The notes: generated from the letters alone by a model not told the origin. 62,202 nucleotides of DNA from Pseudomonadota bacterium (GCA_027624315.1 JAQBXX010000001.1:1-62202), one strand, 5' to 3'; numbered from the stretch's first letter, positions 18,307 through 28,280 are shown. A program made the numbers and translations.

Positions 18307-19912
18307 TCCAGCTCGAGAAATACGTCTCGGAGAGCGGATAGCAGATGTAATAACCCTGCACCGCATCGCATCCCAACGCCTTGAGCCGCTCGAGGATTTC
18401 CTCGGTCTCCACCCCCTCGGCCACCACCCTGAGGCCGAGGTTGTGGCCGAGGTCAATGGTGGCACGCACGATCTTCGCGTTGCTGTCGTTGTTGATCATG
18501 TCGATGACAAAGGACTGGTCGATCTTGATCTCACCCACCGGTAGTTTGCTCATATAACTGAGCGACGAGTAGCCGGTGCCGAAATCGTCAATAGAGAGCC
18601 GCACACCGATGCTGGCGAGGCGGCTGAGCATCTGTAGCACGCGCGGCGGGTCTGCCATCATCATGCTCTCCGTGATCTCCAGAATCAGCTGCTGCGGCGC
18701 CACATTGTGCGACGCCAGCAGGCCGGTCACGGTATCGGCAAGCTCCGGATCGGACAGCACGTGCGTCGACAGGTTCACGCACATACCCAGATCAAGGCCG
18801 TGCTGCTTCCACTCCGCGCACTGATGCAAGGCCTCGTTCAGCACCCACCGCGTGAGCGGCTTGACGAGTCCGGTACGCTCGGCGAGCGGGACAAAATCTT
18901 CCGGTTGCATAAGCCCGTGTTGCGGATGCTCCCAGCGCACCAGGGCCTCAACCTCGGTGATGTGGCCGGTTTTCACATCCACCTTGGGCTGATAGTGCAA
19001 CACCAGGCCATTGCCACCGATGGCCTGGCGCAACTCACCCATCAAGGTAAGCCGTTGCGGGCTGTGCTGATCAAGTTTCGGTGAGTACACCACGATACCG
19101 CTCTTGTCGCGCTTGGCGATATACATGGCGACATCCGCGCGCTGCTGGAGTACATCCACATCGCTACCATGTTCGGGGAATACCGTAATACCGATGCTGG
19201 CCTGGACACCGACCGTCAACCCTTCAAGGGTGAATGGCGCCTCCAGCGCGCGCAACAGCTTGCGCGCCACGTCGGTGGCGCCCTCCGGGTCGGCGATCTG
19301 CGGTAACAGGATGGCGAACTCGTCGCCACCCAGGCGCGCCACAGTATTGGGTTCGCGCACCACGCTCTGCAGTCGCGTGGCGACCTGCTTCAGCAGGCGG
19401 TCGCCATTGTAATGGCCGAGGGTGTTGTTGACCTCCTTGAATTCATTCAGACCCATCAACAGCAGGGCGAGGCGTGACTTTTCCTGCTGCGCAATCATAA
19501 GCGCCTGTACCACGCGGTCGCGCAACAGCACACGGTTGGGAAGATCGGTCAGGGCGTCATGCGTGGTGCCATGGATCGCTTCGTACTCCAGCGCCGTGGT
19601 CAGAGCGCGCAATTCGCTGGTCTGATCCACCACCATCGCGCCTGCCTCAAACGCCATCATTGAGCTGACATACTGGCCCCAGAAGGCGAACACAAACGGC
19701 ATCAGATCCAGCAGCCACAGTGCCGCGTTTTCCTGCTGAGCCTGCAGCAGGGACTCAAAGCTGAGACCGCCGTAGTGATAGGTGCTGACGAGCATCGTGG
19801 CGAGTACGATGGCGCAGGCCGCGATCACCATGCCGTAGATCGCGTGGCGGCTTGCCTTTGACTTCAACACCAGCACGTTGCGACTGAACATCTGACTGGT
19901 CTGCCCTTCCAT
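18278..19912 (-). CDS. Membrane GGDEF-EAL protein (c-di-GMP turnover)
   Basis: 544 aa. Two N-terminal membrane segments (about 24-45 and 66-90) with a short periplasmic loop, a GGDEF domain (about 112-272; RLGGDEFAILLPQ intact) and an EAL domain (about 288-535; EVEALVRW, ESMMM, DDFGTGYSSLSYMSKLP and KIDQSFV intact). Both active sites look functional, so it may make and break c-di-GMP, or one domain may be regulatory. There is no sensor domain apart from the short loop. It is convergent with thrB, the coding regions overlapping by 29 bases. Confidence 0.9.
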   Translation of the reverse strand: MEGQTSQMFSRNVLVLKSKASRHAIYGMVIAACAIVLATMLVSTYHYGGLSFESLLQAQQENAALWLLDLMPFVFAFWGQYVSSMMAFEAGAMVVDQTSELRALTTALEYEAIHGTTHDALTDLPNRVLLRDRVVQALMIAQQEKSRLALLLMGLNEFKEVNNTLGHYNGDRLLKQVATRLQSVVREPNTVARLGGDEFAILLPQIADPEGATDVARKLLRALEAPFTLEGLTVGVQASIGITVFPEHGSDVDVLQQRADVAMYIAKRDKSGIVVYSPKLDQHSPQRLTLMGELRQAIGGNGLVLHYQPKVDVKTGHITEVEALVRWEHPQHGLMQPEDFVPLAERTGLVKPLTRWVLNEALHQCAEWKQHGLDLGMCVNLSTHVLSDPELADTVTGLLASHNVAPQQLILEITESMMMADPPRVLQMLSRLASIGVRLSIDDFGTGYSSLSYMSKLPVGEIKIDQSFVIDMINNDSNAKIVRATIDLGHNLGLRVVAEGVETEEILERLKALGCDAVQGYYICYPLSETYFSSWIKQTSWSTV

Positions 19913-20103
19913 AGTAGCCTCCTGCGATTCTGCGCCAGAAATTTCTTTTTTTCGGGCCGGGCGGGCGGAGACCGGCCTGTGGAAGGCCGTCTCATCCCTG
20001 CCGCCTATTCTGCCGTGTCGGCGCTGTCCACCCTCTTACAATAAATTTCACGCTCATTGTCCATAATGAGGCGATATATAACCGGGTATCTGACGATACT
20101 ACT

Positions 20104-20271
20104 AGGGAAGCTCTGAATAAGTCCATCCTGGACTTCTCAGAGCACGAAAAGCAAAAACGTGGCCATACGATTATTATGGTGCTTTTCTTCATCTCTCAAC
20201 TACTTGTGTAGTTGAGAGATGGCGGTGCATCCATGCACCGCAGGAACCTCTGATTTAATCAGAGGTTCCCT
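20104..20271. repeat. MITE-like hairpin-rich element with AGGGAACCTCTGATTAA ends
   Basis: 168 bp with 17-base terminal inverted repeats (20104-20120 and 20255-20271, 15 of 17 matching). Several internal palindromes are present: GTCCATCCTGGAC, a 13-bp stem around 20191-20221 (CATCTCTCAACTAC with its complement) and GGTGCATCCATGCACC. The right end supplies two bases of the stop codon of the SPOR gene. The rest of the gap 19913-20103 holds nothing recognisable. Confidence 0.75.
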
Positions 20272-20833
20272 AACCCTTCACCTTCAGCACCACCGTCTCT
20301 ATCCTGCTCTCCTTGAGGCGCGCACGCACCGCATCGAGTTCAGCCAGGCTTTTGTAGGGCCCGACGTGTACACGATGCCAGGTGTCCTTGTGGTTGACCG
20401 TGACGGTCTGAATGCTCGCCTCCACGCCCAGCAACACGAGACTCGCCTTCAGGCGATCGGCCTCCTCGAAACTTCTGAAAGAACCTGCTTGCAGCAGATA
20501 CTTGCCCGGCTTATCGTCGGAGGGCACCGCGCGTGTCGCCTTGCCATTGGCGTCGCGGTCTGGCACCGCAACCTCCATCTCCGGCAGGATAGTGTAAAAA
20601 TCAAAGCGCGGTTTCGGCGTAGCCGCAGCGGTATCCGGCGTCTTGCGCACGGCGCGCGTGTCGGTCACCGCGGGTGTGCTCGCCGCCGGGGCCGTTGCTG
20701 CTACTGGCTTCACGGTGGGTGCGCGCCCACTGATATACACCAGCAACGCGACAAACAATCCGAGCGCAAGCCCGGTGAGCAGCCACACCCAGCCCGGCGT
20801 TGGCGAGGCTTTGGCACGATGGTTATTTTTCAT
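20270..20833 (-). CDS. SPOR-domain membrane protein
   Basis: 187 aa from ATG 20833, inside the last codons of argS (11-base overlap). Short cytoplasmic N-terminus, one membrane segment ([20 protein letters not shown]), an Ala/Pro/Thr-rich linker, and a C-terminal SPOR domain ([27 protein letters not shown] ... [23 protein letters not shown] in outline). SPOR domains bind denuded glycan strands at the division site; argS-SPOR gene pairs are common in gammaproteobacteria. The TAG stop is formed at the junction with the repeat element, so the original C-terminus may have been a little different. Confidence 0.88.
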   Translation of the reverse strand: MKNNHRAKASPTPGWVWLLTGLALGLFVALLVYISGRAPTVKPVAATAPAASTPAVTDTRAVRKTPDTAAATPKPRFDFYTILPEMEVAVPDRDANGKATRAVPSDDKPGKYLLQAGSFRSFEEADRLKASLVLLGVEASIQTVTVNHKDTWHRVHVGPYKSLAELDAVRARLKESRIETVVLKVKG

Positions 20834-22625
20834 CGTCGTCATCCCGCTGCATCGATGTAGGCGCACTCACACCCAGCACATTCAAGCCGTTACGCAATAC
20901 CTGGCGTGTAGCAACCAGCAGACTGAGGCGCGCATCGCGCAGATTGTCGTCCGTCACCAGAAATTGCAGCGCATTGTAGTAGGTGTGAAAATCCGTAGCG
21001 AGATCCATCAGATAATACGCTACTTGATGGGGTTCGTAGAGCGCCGCTGCCGCCTCGATCAACTCAGGATAACGCGCCAGCGTTGCGAGCAGCTTCCGTT
21101 CATGGCCCTCCACCAGCAGATCGAGATGCGCGCGACCGCGCACGGAACTCCATGCCCAGCCCTTGTCCTCGCCCTGCTTCAGCACACTGCAAATGCGCGC
21201 GTGCGCATACTGCACGTAGTATACGGGGTTTTCGTTGCTGCGCGAGGTGGCGAGTTCCAGATCAAAATCGAGATGCTGGTCGCTTTTGCGCATCACATAA
21301 AAAAAGCGCGCCGCGTCATTGCCCACCTCCGCGCGCAACGAGCGCAAGGTGACGAACTCGCCCGCGCGCGTGGACATCTGTGCGCGCTGCTTGCCACGAA
21401 ACAGGATGGCGAACTGCACCAGCACCACGTGCAGACGCGCGGCGTCTTCGCCGAGCGCGCTGAGCGCGGCCTTCACGCGCGGGATGTAGCCGTGGTGATC
21501 CGCACCCCACACGTTGACGATGCGCTCGAAGCCGCGCTCATATTTGCCGAGGTGGTACGCGATGTCGGAGGCGAAATAGGTCGGCTGGCCGTTTTCGCGT
21601 ACCACCACGCGATCCTTTTCGTCACCGAACGCGGTGGAGCGAAACCACCACGCACCGCCGGATTCGTATAAATGCCCGCTTTGCCTGAGGCGCTCGACGG
21701 CGCGCTGCACGGCGCCCGACTCGGTGAGCGAGCGCTCGGAAAACCAGTGGTCGTAACGCACGCCGAATTCGGCCAGATCGTCGCGGATGTCGGCGAGGAT
21801 GGTGCTGAGGCCGAGGTCGAACACCGCACGGCAGTCATCAGCGCCGAGCAGGGTCTTCATGCGCGCGATAAGCGCATCGATGTGCGCCTCCTTGTCGCCG
21901 CTGCCGCCGACGCTGTCATCGGCGGCGGCGTCGGACGGCGCATCACGCATCACGTCACTCAAGGGATGGCGCAGGCGCGCGGCGTGCGTCTGCTGCAGTG
22001 CGCGCGCGATGTCATAGACATAAGCGCCCTTGTAACCGTTGACGGGAAAGACCACCGGTTCGCCGCACACTTCGAGATAGCGCAGCCACACACTGGCGGC
22101 GAGGATGTCCATCTGACGCCCGGCGTCGTTCACATAATATTCGCGTTGCACCTTGAGGCCGGCGGCCTCCAGCAGATTGGCGAGCGCGCTGCCGATGGCC
22201 GCGCCGCGTCCGTGGCCCACGTGCAATGGGCCGTTGGGATTGGCGGAGACAAACTCCACCTGCACCGGGTGCGCACTGGTTTGCGCGGCTCTGCCATACG
22301 CCGCGCCGGCGTCGAGAATGGCGTTGACGACATCCTGCCACGCCGCGGGCGCGAGAAAAAAATTGATGAAGCCGGGGCCGGCGATCTCGACGCGAGCGAC
22401 CTTGTCCGAGGCCGGCAGGTGCGCCACGATCTGCTGCGCCAGTTCACGCGGTTTGCGTTGCGCTGATTTGGCCAGCGTGAGCGCGATGTTGCTGGCAAAA
22501 TCTCCGTGCTGCTGGTCGCGCGCGTGTTCGACGCCGATGTCAGGCAGCGCGCCCGCTGCCACTATATTTTGCGCCTGCAAGTTTTGCAGCGCCGTATGCA
22601 GCAACTCACACAAATGGGATTTCAT
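20823..22625 (-). CDS. argS: Arginine-tRNA ligase
   Basis: 600 aa class I aminoacyl-tRNA synthetase. Order: N-terminal Add1 domain (about 1-110), HIGH-type signature in [18 protein letters not shown], catalytic Rossmann domain, KMSK-like region [13 protein letters not shown], and the DALR anticodon-binding domain with the C-terminal [18 protein letters not shown]. Length is slightly above E. coli ArgS (577). It attaches arginine to its tRNAs in the cytoplasm. It precedes the SPOR gene on the same strand and overlaps it. Confidence 0.96.
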   Translation of the reverse strand: MKSHLCELLHTALQNLQAQNIVAAGALPDIGVEHARDQQHGDFASNIALTLAKSAQRKPRELAQQIVAHLPASDKVARVEIAGPGFINFFLAPAAWQDVVNAILDAGAAYGRAAQTSAHPVQVEFVSANPNGPLHVGHGRGAAIGSALANLLEAAGLKVQREYYVNDAGRQMDILAASVWLRYLEVCGEPVVFPVNGYKGAYVYDIARALQQTHAARLRHPLSDVMRDAPSDAAADDSVGGSGDKEAHIDALIARMKTLLGADDCRAVFDLGLSTILADIRDDLAEFGVRYDHWFSERSLTESGAVQRAVERLRQSGHLYESGGAWWFRSTAFGDEKDRVVVRENGQPTYFASDIAYHLGKYERGFERIVNVWGADHHGYIPRVKAALSALGEDAARLHVVLVQFAILFRGKQRAQMSTRAGEFVTLRSLRAEVGNDAARFFYVMRKSDQHLDFDLELATSRSNENPVYYVQYAHARICSVLKQGEDKGWAWSSVRGRAHLDLLVEGHERKLLATLARYPELIEAAAALYEPHQVAYYLMDLATDFHTYYNALQFLVTDDNLRDARLSLLVATRQVLRNGLNVLGVSAPTSMQRDDDDEK

Positions 22626-22667
22626 GCAACGAGGGATAGATTAGGTCAAGGAAAGAATGATTTTCAT

Positions 22668-22706
22668 TTTACCTTTTCTCTTGCCTCTTTTCTCTTGTAT
22701 CTGCCG
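22668..22706. repeat. Fragment of the polypurine repeat family, copy 3
   Basis: Only the right half is seen here: CTTTTCTCTTGCCTCTTTTC followed by TCTTGTATCTGCC, matching the strips at 13187-13315 and 17221-17338. It ends directly at the priA stop codon. Confidence 0.55.
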
Positions 22707-24704
22707 TCAAGCCATTTCCATCGGATCGACATCCAGCGACCAGCGTACCCGGCGCGCGAGCTTGAGACTTTCCCACTGCGGCAGACAGGTCGCCAGCAAA
22801 CGGTGCAGATCGGCGCGGCGCGTGGACTGCAACAGCAACTGCGCGCGATGACGCCCGGCGCGGCGTTCCAGCGGCGCGTTCACCGGCCCCAGCAGTTGCA
22901 CCTCCGCCACTCCCGCCTCCTGCGCGAGCGCGCACGCCGCCTCCAGAAAGGCCAGCGGCGCCTGCGCGTCAACCGCCTCGGCGCGCAACAGCGCCAGCGC
23001 ACTGTAGGGCGGCAGACCGGCCTCTGCGCGCTCTTCGAGGGCGGCCTCGGCAAAGGCGCCGTAGCCGCGCGTGAGCAGCAGACGCAGCAGGGGATGCTCC
23101 GGATGATGGGTCTGAATCACCACCTGCCCGGCGATGTCGCCGCGCCCGGCGCGCCCCATCACCTGCACAATCAGTTGCGCCATGCGTTCAGGCGCACGGA
23201 AGTCCACACCGAACAGACCCTGATCGGCATCGAGGATACCGACCAGCGTGACCTGGGGAAAGTGGTGCCCCTTGGCCAGCATCTGGGTACCGACCAGAAT
23301 GTGGCTGCGCCCGGCGTGGACATCGTCGATCAGCGCGTGCAGGGCGCCTTTGGCGCGCGTGGTGTCGCGATCCATGCGCGCCACGGCGGCTGCGGGAAAA
23401 TGCCGCGTCAGCGTCTCTTCCACGCGCTCGGTGCCATGGCCCAACGCGTACAACGCCAGCGAGTGGCAGGCCGGGCAGACTGTTTCCGCCGCGCGCTGCG
23501 CACCGCAGTGATGACACAATAGACGCTGCGCGCGCTGGTACAGCACCATGCGCGTATCGCAGCGCGCACAACTGGCGACCCAATGGCACTCCTTGCAGAT
23601 CAGCGTCGGCGCATAGCCGCGCCGATTGAGAAACATCAGTGCCTGCTCCGAGCGCTTCAGGGTGGCATCCAGCAGTGCGAGCAGCGGACGCGACACGCGG
23701 CCTTCCGTGGGTGTGCTGCGCATGTCCAGCACCGTGACCTGCGGCGCCTGCGCGCCGCCCGCGCGCTCCGGCAGCGCGAGGCGGCGGTAACGCCCCTCGC
23801 GCACGTTGTAGAGACTCTCCAGCGAGGGCGTGGCCGAGCCCAGCAACACCGGCACCCCGGCGCGCTGCGCGCGCATGATGGCGACATCGCGCGCGTGGTA
23901 GCGGAAACCCTCTTGCTGCTTGAACGAGAGGTCATGTTCTTCGTCGATCACAATGAGTCCGGGGCGCGCGAGTGGCGTAAACACCGCCGAGCGCGTGCCG
24001 ATCACAATCGGCGCCTGCCCCGAACGCGCCGTGCGCCAGGCGTGCAGACGTTCGCCGTCGTTGAGGCCTGAATGCAGCAGCGCCACCGGCACGCTGAAGC
24101 GCTGCATAAAGCGCGCCATGAGTTGCGGCGTGAGCGCAATCTCCGGTACCAGCACCAGTGCCTGTTGTCCGGCGGCGATGACCCGTTCAATGAGGCGCAG
24201 ATACACCTCAGTCTTGCCACTGCCGGTGATTCCCTCCAGCAGAAAGGCCTGAAAACCCTGTGCGGCGGCCACGGCCTCCACCGCCTGTTCCTGCGCCGGG
24301 TGCAATGGCGGCGGCGCCTCCGCAATGAGCGACACGGGCGCAACAGCGGCAGCACGCACGCGCGGCGTGCGGCCCTGACGCAACGCGGTTGGCAGGGCTG
24401 CGGCCACAACCTCGCCGATGGGGTGATGATAATAGTCGCTGGCCCAGGTGAGCAGCGCCAGCAGTTCCGCCGACAGCAGCGGCTCCTCGTCCAGCACCTC
24501 CAGCACAGGCTTGAGACGCGCACGTTCCACGCGGCTCTGCGCGGCGACTTCCAGCACCACACCCACCGTCTGCGTGCGCCCAAACGGCACCTTCACCCGC
24601 ATACCCGGCACCAGGCGGGCGGCATCGTAACCCCGCGGCAACAGATAATCGAAGCTGCGGCGCAGCGGGGAAGGAACGGCGACATGTAATACGAGGGAAG
24701 GCAT
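22707..24704 (-). CDS. priA: Primosomal protein N' (replication-restart helicase PriA)
   Basis: 665 aa from ATG 24704 (MPSLVLHVAVPSPLRRSFDYLLPRG, the usual PriA start). 3'-5' helicase that reloads the replisome at collapsed forks. It has an N-terminal 3'BD domain, Walker A GITGSGKTEVYL, motif II DEEHDLSFKQQEGFRYHARDV, motif III GSATPSLES, eight zinc-binding Cys in CKECHWVASCARC and CHHCGAQ...CPACHS, and motifs V/VI (ILVGTQMLAKGHHFP, QVMGRAGRG). All conserved elements are present. A DnaA-box cluster lies 99-133 bases upstream of the start codon. Confidence 0.96.
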   Translation of the reverse strand: MPSLVLHVAVPSPLRRSFDYLLPRGYDAARLVPGMRVKVPFGRTQTVGVVLEVAAQSRVERARLKPVLEVLDEEPLLSAELLALLTWASDYYHHPIGEVVAAALPTALRQGRTPRVRAAAVAPVSLIAEAPPPLHPAQEQAVEAVAAAQGFQAFLLEGITGSGKTEVYLRLIERVIAAGQQALVLVPEIALTPQLMARFMQRFSVPVALLHSGLNDGERLHAWRTARSGQAPIVIGTRSAVFTPLARPGLIVIDEEHDLSFKQQEGFRYHARDVAIMRAQRAGVPVLLGSATPSLESLYNVREGRYRRLALPERAGGAQAPQVTVLDMRSTPTEGRVSRPLLALLDATLKRSEQALMFLNRRGYAPTLICKECHWVASCARCDTRMVLYQRAQRLLCHHCGAQRAAETVCPACHSLALYALGHGTERVEETLTRHFPAAAVARMDRDTTRAKGALHALIDDVHAGRSHILVGTQMLAKGHHFPQVTLVGILDADQGLFGVDFRAPERMAQLIVQVMGRAGRGDIAGQVVIQTHHPEHPLLRLLLTRGYGAFAEAALEERAEAGLPPYSALALLRAEAVDAQAPLAFLEAACALAQEAGVAEVQLLGPVNAPLERRAGRHRAQLLLQSTRRADLHRLLATCLPQWESLKLARRVRWSLDVDPMEMA

Positions 24705-24802
24705 ACGGGATACTCTATGGTTCCTTGTGTAAACGTCCAGTAAAAGGTTGAGAAATTCTTCTGCAAAGTGCGCTAAGTTTTTGTACAAAATCGGGATTAA
24801 GG

Positions 24803-24837
24803 ATATCCACAAAATCTGTGGATAACTTTGTGGATGG
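24803..24837. promoter_or_regulatory. DnaA-box cluster upstream of priA
   Basis: Three 9-mers lie within 35 bases: ATATCCACA (24803-24811, one mismatch to TTATCCACA), TGTGGATAA (24817-24825, perfect on the minus strand) and TGTGGATGG (24829-24837, near match, minus strand). The 354-base gap 24705-25058 is otherwise AT-rich (for example 24905-24940) and has no ORF. There is no dnaA, gidA or parAB nearby, so I read it as regulatory or as a DnaA-titration site rather than oriC. Confidence 0.5.
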
Positions 24838-25058
24838 ACAGCGGCGGAATTGGTTTAAACCGCGTTGTTATTGGGCTTGAAACAAAATGGACACAATTTA
24901 ACCTTCCATTAAAAATGTAAATATAATCATATAGATAAGCGAGCGGCTGAGGGCTCCGGCGGAATTGCGTCGCACCTGAAAACGGGTTCAACGTTAGATT
25001 GTGTACAAACTCTCTCTGAAACAACGTGGAACCCGCGTGAGGGCGTGCTTTTAAGGAG

Positions 25059-25673
25059 TCAAGGCTGCTCTGCCAGCAGGCGCAACAAGCCGCTCAGCGC
25101 CAGACGGCGCATCGGGCGGCCATCGACCGGACTGCGCGGCGCCTGGCGCAGTCCGCCGACCGGAAACACCGTGAGGTCGATCACGACATCGCCGGCGACG
25201 AAGCGGTAGACCGGAACGCGCTCCGGCCCCTCGTCCTGCCCCCGGCGTGTGTGTCGTGTCTGGGTCTCGCAGGGAATCTCCCGCTCCAGCAGAAATACCC
25301 CCACCTCTTCGGGCGCATCGGTAAACAGGTGCAGGTTCACGTCGGAGTGCGCATGCGCCGTACCGCTCAACACCGAACCCACCAGACGCGGTTGAAACGG
25401 CTCCAGCAGACGCATCGCCTGGAGCGCCGTTTCGCGCAGGGCGCGCAGCCGACGCGGCTGCAGTTCGGCCTGGAACAGGCGCTGATAGGTACCCAGTTCC
25501 TGCTCGACCTCTTCGTTGCGCGGCATGTTTTGGGTGTCCGGCGCGCCGAGCTGGTGCGCGGCCTTGCGTTTGGCCGCGTAGTAATCGCTGATGCCGTGCT
25601 CCGCCATCAGACGCGCGGCCTCCATGGCGATGCGCTGACGCATGCGTTTATCACGGGCGGTGTGCGCGGTCAT
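25059..25673 (-). CDS. Conserved hypothetical protein with nucleotidyltransferase-like core
   Basis: 204 aa, soluble. Helical N-terminus (RMRQRIAMEAARLMAEHGISDYYAAKRKAAHQLG), then a segment LVGSVLSGTAHAHSDVNLHLFTD that resembles the GS-x-D-x-D/N core of minimal nucleotidyltransferases, and a C-terminal beta-rich part (VPVYRFVAGDVVIDLTVFPV). The family occurs in many proteobacteria without a known role. It lies 24 bases after the ponA stop and in the same frame as ponA. Catalytic activity not demonstrated. Confidence 0.6.
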   Translation of the reverse strand: MTAHTARDKRMRQRIAMEAARLMAEHGISDYYAAKRKAAHQLGAPDTQNMPRNEEVEQELGTYQRLFQAELQPRRLRALRETALQAMRLLEPFQPRLVGSVLSGTAHAHSDVNLHLFTDAPEEVGVFLLEREIPCETQTRHTRRGQDEGPERVPVYRFVAGDVVIDLTVFPVGGLRQAPRSPVDGRPMRRLALSGLLRLLAEQP

Positions 25674-25697
25674 GGGCTTGGGGCCTGTTAACAGGCC

Positions 25698-28121
25698 CTA
25701 AAACAACTGCTCGACGCCGCGCGCTGCGCCCGCGCCGAGGCCGGCACCCAGCGATTCTACCTCATCCGCGGACTTGGGCGGATGTTCGCTGCTGAATACC
25801 TCATTGATGGCCTGGCGGTTGTCGGCACGCGCCAGCGCGCCGGTCGCAGGGTCGATGCGCAGGGTGACGATCCCCGGCGGCGGCTCCGGCAGTTGCTCGG
25901 GACGATCCTTCAGCGCAACCTCCATGAAGCGCATCCAGATGGGCAAGGCGACGTAACCACCCGTCTCCAGATCACCGAGCGGCAGGTGTTTATCGAAGCC
26001 AACCCAGGCCGTAGCGGCGAGCGCGGCGTTAAACCCGCAAAACCAGGCATCGCGCTGGTCATTGGTGGTGCCGGTCTTGCCCGCCAGGTCGCTGCGTCCG
26101 AGCGCGAGCGCACGGCGCGCGGTGCCGGTGCGGATCACATCGCGCATCATGGAGGTCATGAGGTAATCGTTTTCCGCGGTGATCACGCGCAGTGCGGCGC
26201 GTCCCGCGGCACCACCGCGACTTGCGGCGGCGGGGATCGCGGAGGCGGGCGTGGCGCAGTCCATGCAGGCCACTAGCGGATCGGCCTGAAACAGCGTACT
26301 TCCGTCGGGGGCCTCGATGCGCTCGATAAAATACGGCTCCACCTGATAACCGCCATTGGCAAACACGGCAAACCCGCGCACCATTTCCATCGGCGTCGCC
26401 ACCGCGCTGCCGAGTGCCAGCGACAAGCCTTGGGGCAGCCGCTCCGGCCTGAAGCCGAAGCGCGTGGCGTAATCGATGGCGTAGTCGATGCCGATGGCGC
26501 GCAGCACGCGGATCGAGACCAGGTTGCGTGACTGGGCCAGTGCCTCGCGCAGCCGCATCAGGCCGTAGAACTTGCCGCCGAAATTCTCCGGGCGCCAGGC
26601 CTCGCCCAGGTCCGCGCCCTCCACCACGATGGGTGCATCATTGATCAGGCTGGCGGGGGTAAAGCCCTTCTCCAGCGCTGCCGAGTAGAAAAACGGCTTG
26701 AAACTCGACCCCGGCTGGCGGTAGGCCTGCACTACGCGGTTGAAATTGCTTTGATAAAAGTCGAAGCCGCCCGCGAGGGCGATGACCGCGCCGTCGTTCG
26801 GGTTGAGCGCGACCAGCGCGCCCTCCACCGCCGGCAGTTGCGACAGGCCCCACTGCTGGTCCGTTTGAGTGCCGGGCAGCGGCTCGATGCGGACGATGTC
26901 ACCGGGCTTTAAAAACTCCAGTGCAGTCTTCGGCGCCGGGCCGCGATGGTTTGCGTCGATATAGGGCCGCGCCCAGGACAATCCCGCCCACGGCAACTCG
27001 AGCGTTCCGAGCATCGGCTGGAACACGGTGACGCTCTGTACCGCGACCTTGAGCACGAGCGCGGCCTGCACACCGCCTATCTCCGGACTTCCCTCCAGGA
27101 TGCGCGTCCAGTCCTCGGGCTTGAGCAGGGGCGTGAGTTCGATATGGCGTTCCGGCCCGCGGTAACCGTGGCGCTTGTCGTATTCCAGCAGCCCCGCGCG
27201 CAACGCCTGGTTGGCCGCCGGCTGCAACCGGGTATCGAGCGTGGTGTAGACCTTGTAGCCGCCGATGTAGGCGTCTTCGCCGTAACGGTTCACCATCTCC
27301 GCGCGCACCATCTCGGCCACGTGCGGGGCCTCGACCTCGATCTCCAGCGCGTGGCGCTGCGCCGTCTCCGGCTCGGCCAGCGCAGCCTGGTAGTCCGCAG
27401 CGTCAAGGTAGCCCAGCAGGTGCATACGATCGAGCACATAATTGCGGCGCTCGGTGGCACGCTCCAGATTGGCGACGGGATTATATCTGGACGGCGCCTT
27501 GGGCAGGCCTGCGATCATCGCCATCTGCGCCACGCTCAGCTGGTCGACGCCCTTGCCGTAATAAAACTGCGCCGCGGCGGCGATACCGTAAGAGCGGTTG
27601 CCGCAATAGATCTTGTTGAGGTAGAGGGTGAGAATCTCGTCCTTGCTGAATTCACGCTCGATGCGCAGCGCGAGTAGGATCTCCTTGAGTTTGCGCAGAA
27701 AGGTCTTTTCGCTGGACAGGAAATAGTTGCGCGCCACCTGCATGGTGATGGTGCTGCCGCCCTGGCGCTTTTCGCCGGTTTTCACCAGCGCGAGGGCGGC
27801 GCGCAACAGGCCCTGATAGTCGACGCCGGGATGCTGGTAAAAGCGGTCATCCTCTGCGGCCAGCACGGCGTGCACCAGGGGTGCCGGCACCTGGTGGAAC
27901 TCAAGCGGGATACGTCGCATCTCGCCGAACTCGCCAATCAGCCTGGCCTCATGCGTGTAGACACGCAGCGGCACCTGCAGGTGCACATCGCGCAGGCTCT
28001 CGCTCGAGGGGAGCTGCGGTGCAAGATAGAGATAAAGCGCCATCAGCCCGACCGCCAGTAACGTGAGCCCCGCAAACACCGCCGCAAGCGCAAAGCCGAA
28101 TAACTTCAGGAGTGGATTCAT
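25698..28121 (-). CDS. mrcA: Bifunctional penicillin-binding protein 1A
   Basis: 807 aa. Peptidoglycan glycosyltransferase and transpeptidase anchored by one N-terminal membrane segment (LFGFALAAVFAGLTLLAVGLMALYLYL). The GT51 domain has AAEDDRFYQHPGVDYQG and KRQGGSTITMQVARNYFL. An OB-like insert (about 310-420) typical of PBP1a follows. The transpeptidase has GSSFKPFFYSAAL (SxxK), SRN in AQSRNLVSIR and KTGTTNDQRDAWF. The stop is TAG inside a palindrome (GGGCCTGTTAACAGGCCC). Divergent from pilQ as in other gammaproteobacteria, but a repeat element begins five bases before its ATG and no Shine-Dalgarno site is visible. Confidence 0.95.
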   Translation of the reverse strand: MNPLLKLFGFALAAVFAGLTLLAVGLMALYLYLAPQLPSSESLRDVHLQVPLRVYTHEARLIGEFGEMRRIPLEFHQVPAPLVHAVLAAEDDRFYQHPGVDYQGLLRAALALVKTGEKRQGGSTITMQVARNYFLSSEKTFLRKLKEILLALRIEREFSKDEILTLYLNKIYCGNRSYGIAAAAQFYYGKGVDQLSVAQMAMIAGLPKAPSRYNPVANLERATERRNYVLDRMHLLGYLDAADYQAALAEPETAQRHALEIEVEAPHVAEMVRAEMVNRYGEDAYIGGYKVYTTLDTRLQPAANQALRAGLLEYDKRHGYRGPERHIELTPLLKPEDWTRILEGSPEIGGVQAALVLKVAVQSVTVFQPMLGTLELPWAGLSWARPYIDANHRGPAPKTALEFLKPGDIVRIEPLPGTQTDQQWGLSQLPAVEGALVALNPNDGAVIALAGGFDFYQSNFNRVVQAYRQPGSSFKPFFYSAALEKGFTPASLINDAPIVVEGADLGEAWRPENFGGKFYGLMRLREALAQSRNLVSIRVLRAIGIDYAIDYATRFGFRPERLPQGLSLALGSAVATPMEMVRGFAVFANGGYQVEPYFIERIEAPDGSTLFQADPLVACMDCATPASAIPAAASRGGAAGRAALRVITAENDYLMTSMMRDVIRTGTARRALALGRSDLAGKTGTTNDQRDAWFCGFNAALAATAWVGFDKHLPLGDLETGGYVALPIWMRFMEVALKDRPEQLPEPPPGIVTLRIDPATGALARADNRQAINEVFSSEHPPKSADEVESLGAGLGAGAARGVEQLF

Positions 28122-28126
28122 TTTGA

Positions 28127-28280
28127 TTTACTCAGGAGTCACAAAGTAAGGCTGCAATGCTTATGACATGACTCCTGAGTAAATACGCTGTTTTATCTAC
28201 CCCCACCCTGTCCCGCCCCCTAAACAAGGGGCGGGGACGTAGCGGGAAGTGGAGTCTTACTTACTTGACTGTTGAGCAAA
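28127..28280 (+). repeat. Covarying-hairpin GC-core element, copy 1 (ponA-pilQ gap)
   Basis: 15-base hairpin arms TTTACTCAGGAGTCA (28127-28141) and complement (28169-28183). Then comes the invariant segment CTACCCCCACCCTGTCCCG with the GC stem CCCGCCCC...GGGGCGGG (about 28212-28236), and then a 40-base tail ending TGAGCAAA. Same architecture and length (154 bp) as the copies at 47585, 48752 and 59661. Confidence 0.85.

Noticed and set aside
19992-20192. 66-aa minus-strand ORF between the GGDEF/EAL and SPOR genes
   Set aside because: No signal, no conserved look, and half of it lies in the MITE-like element.
24705-25058. Chromosomal origin of replication (oriC)
   Set aside because: Only three DnaA boxes and no dnaA, dnaN, gidA/mnmG or parAB in the window.
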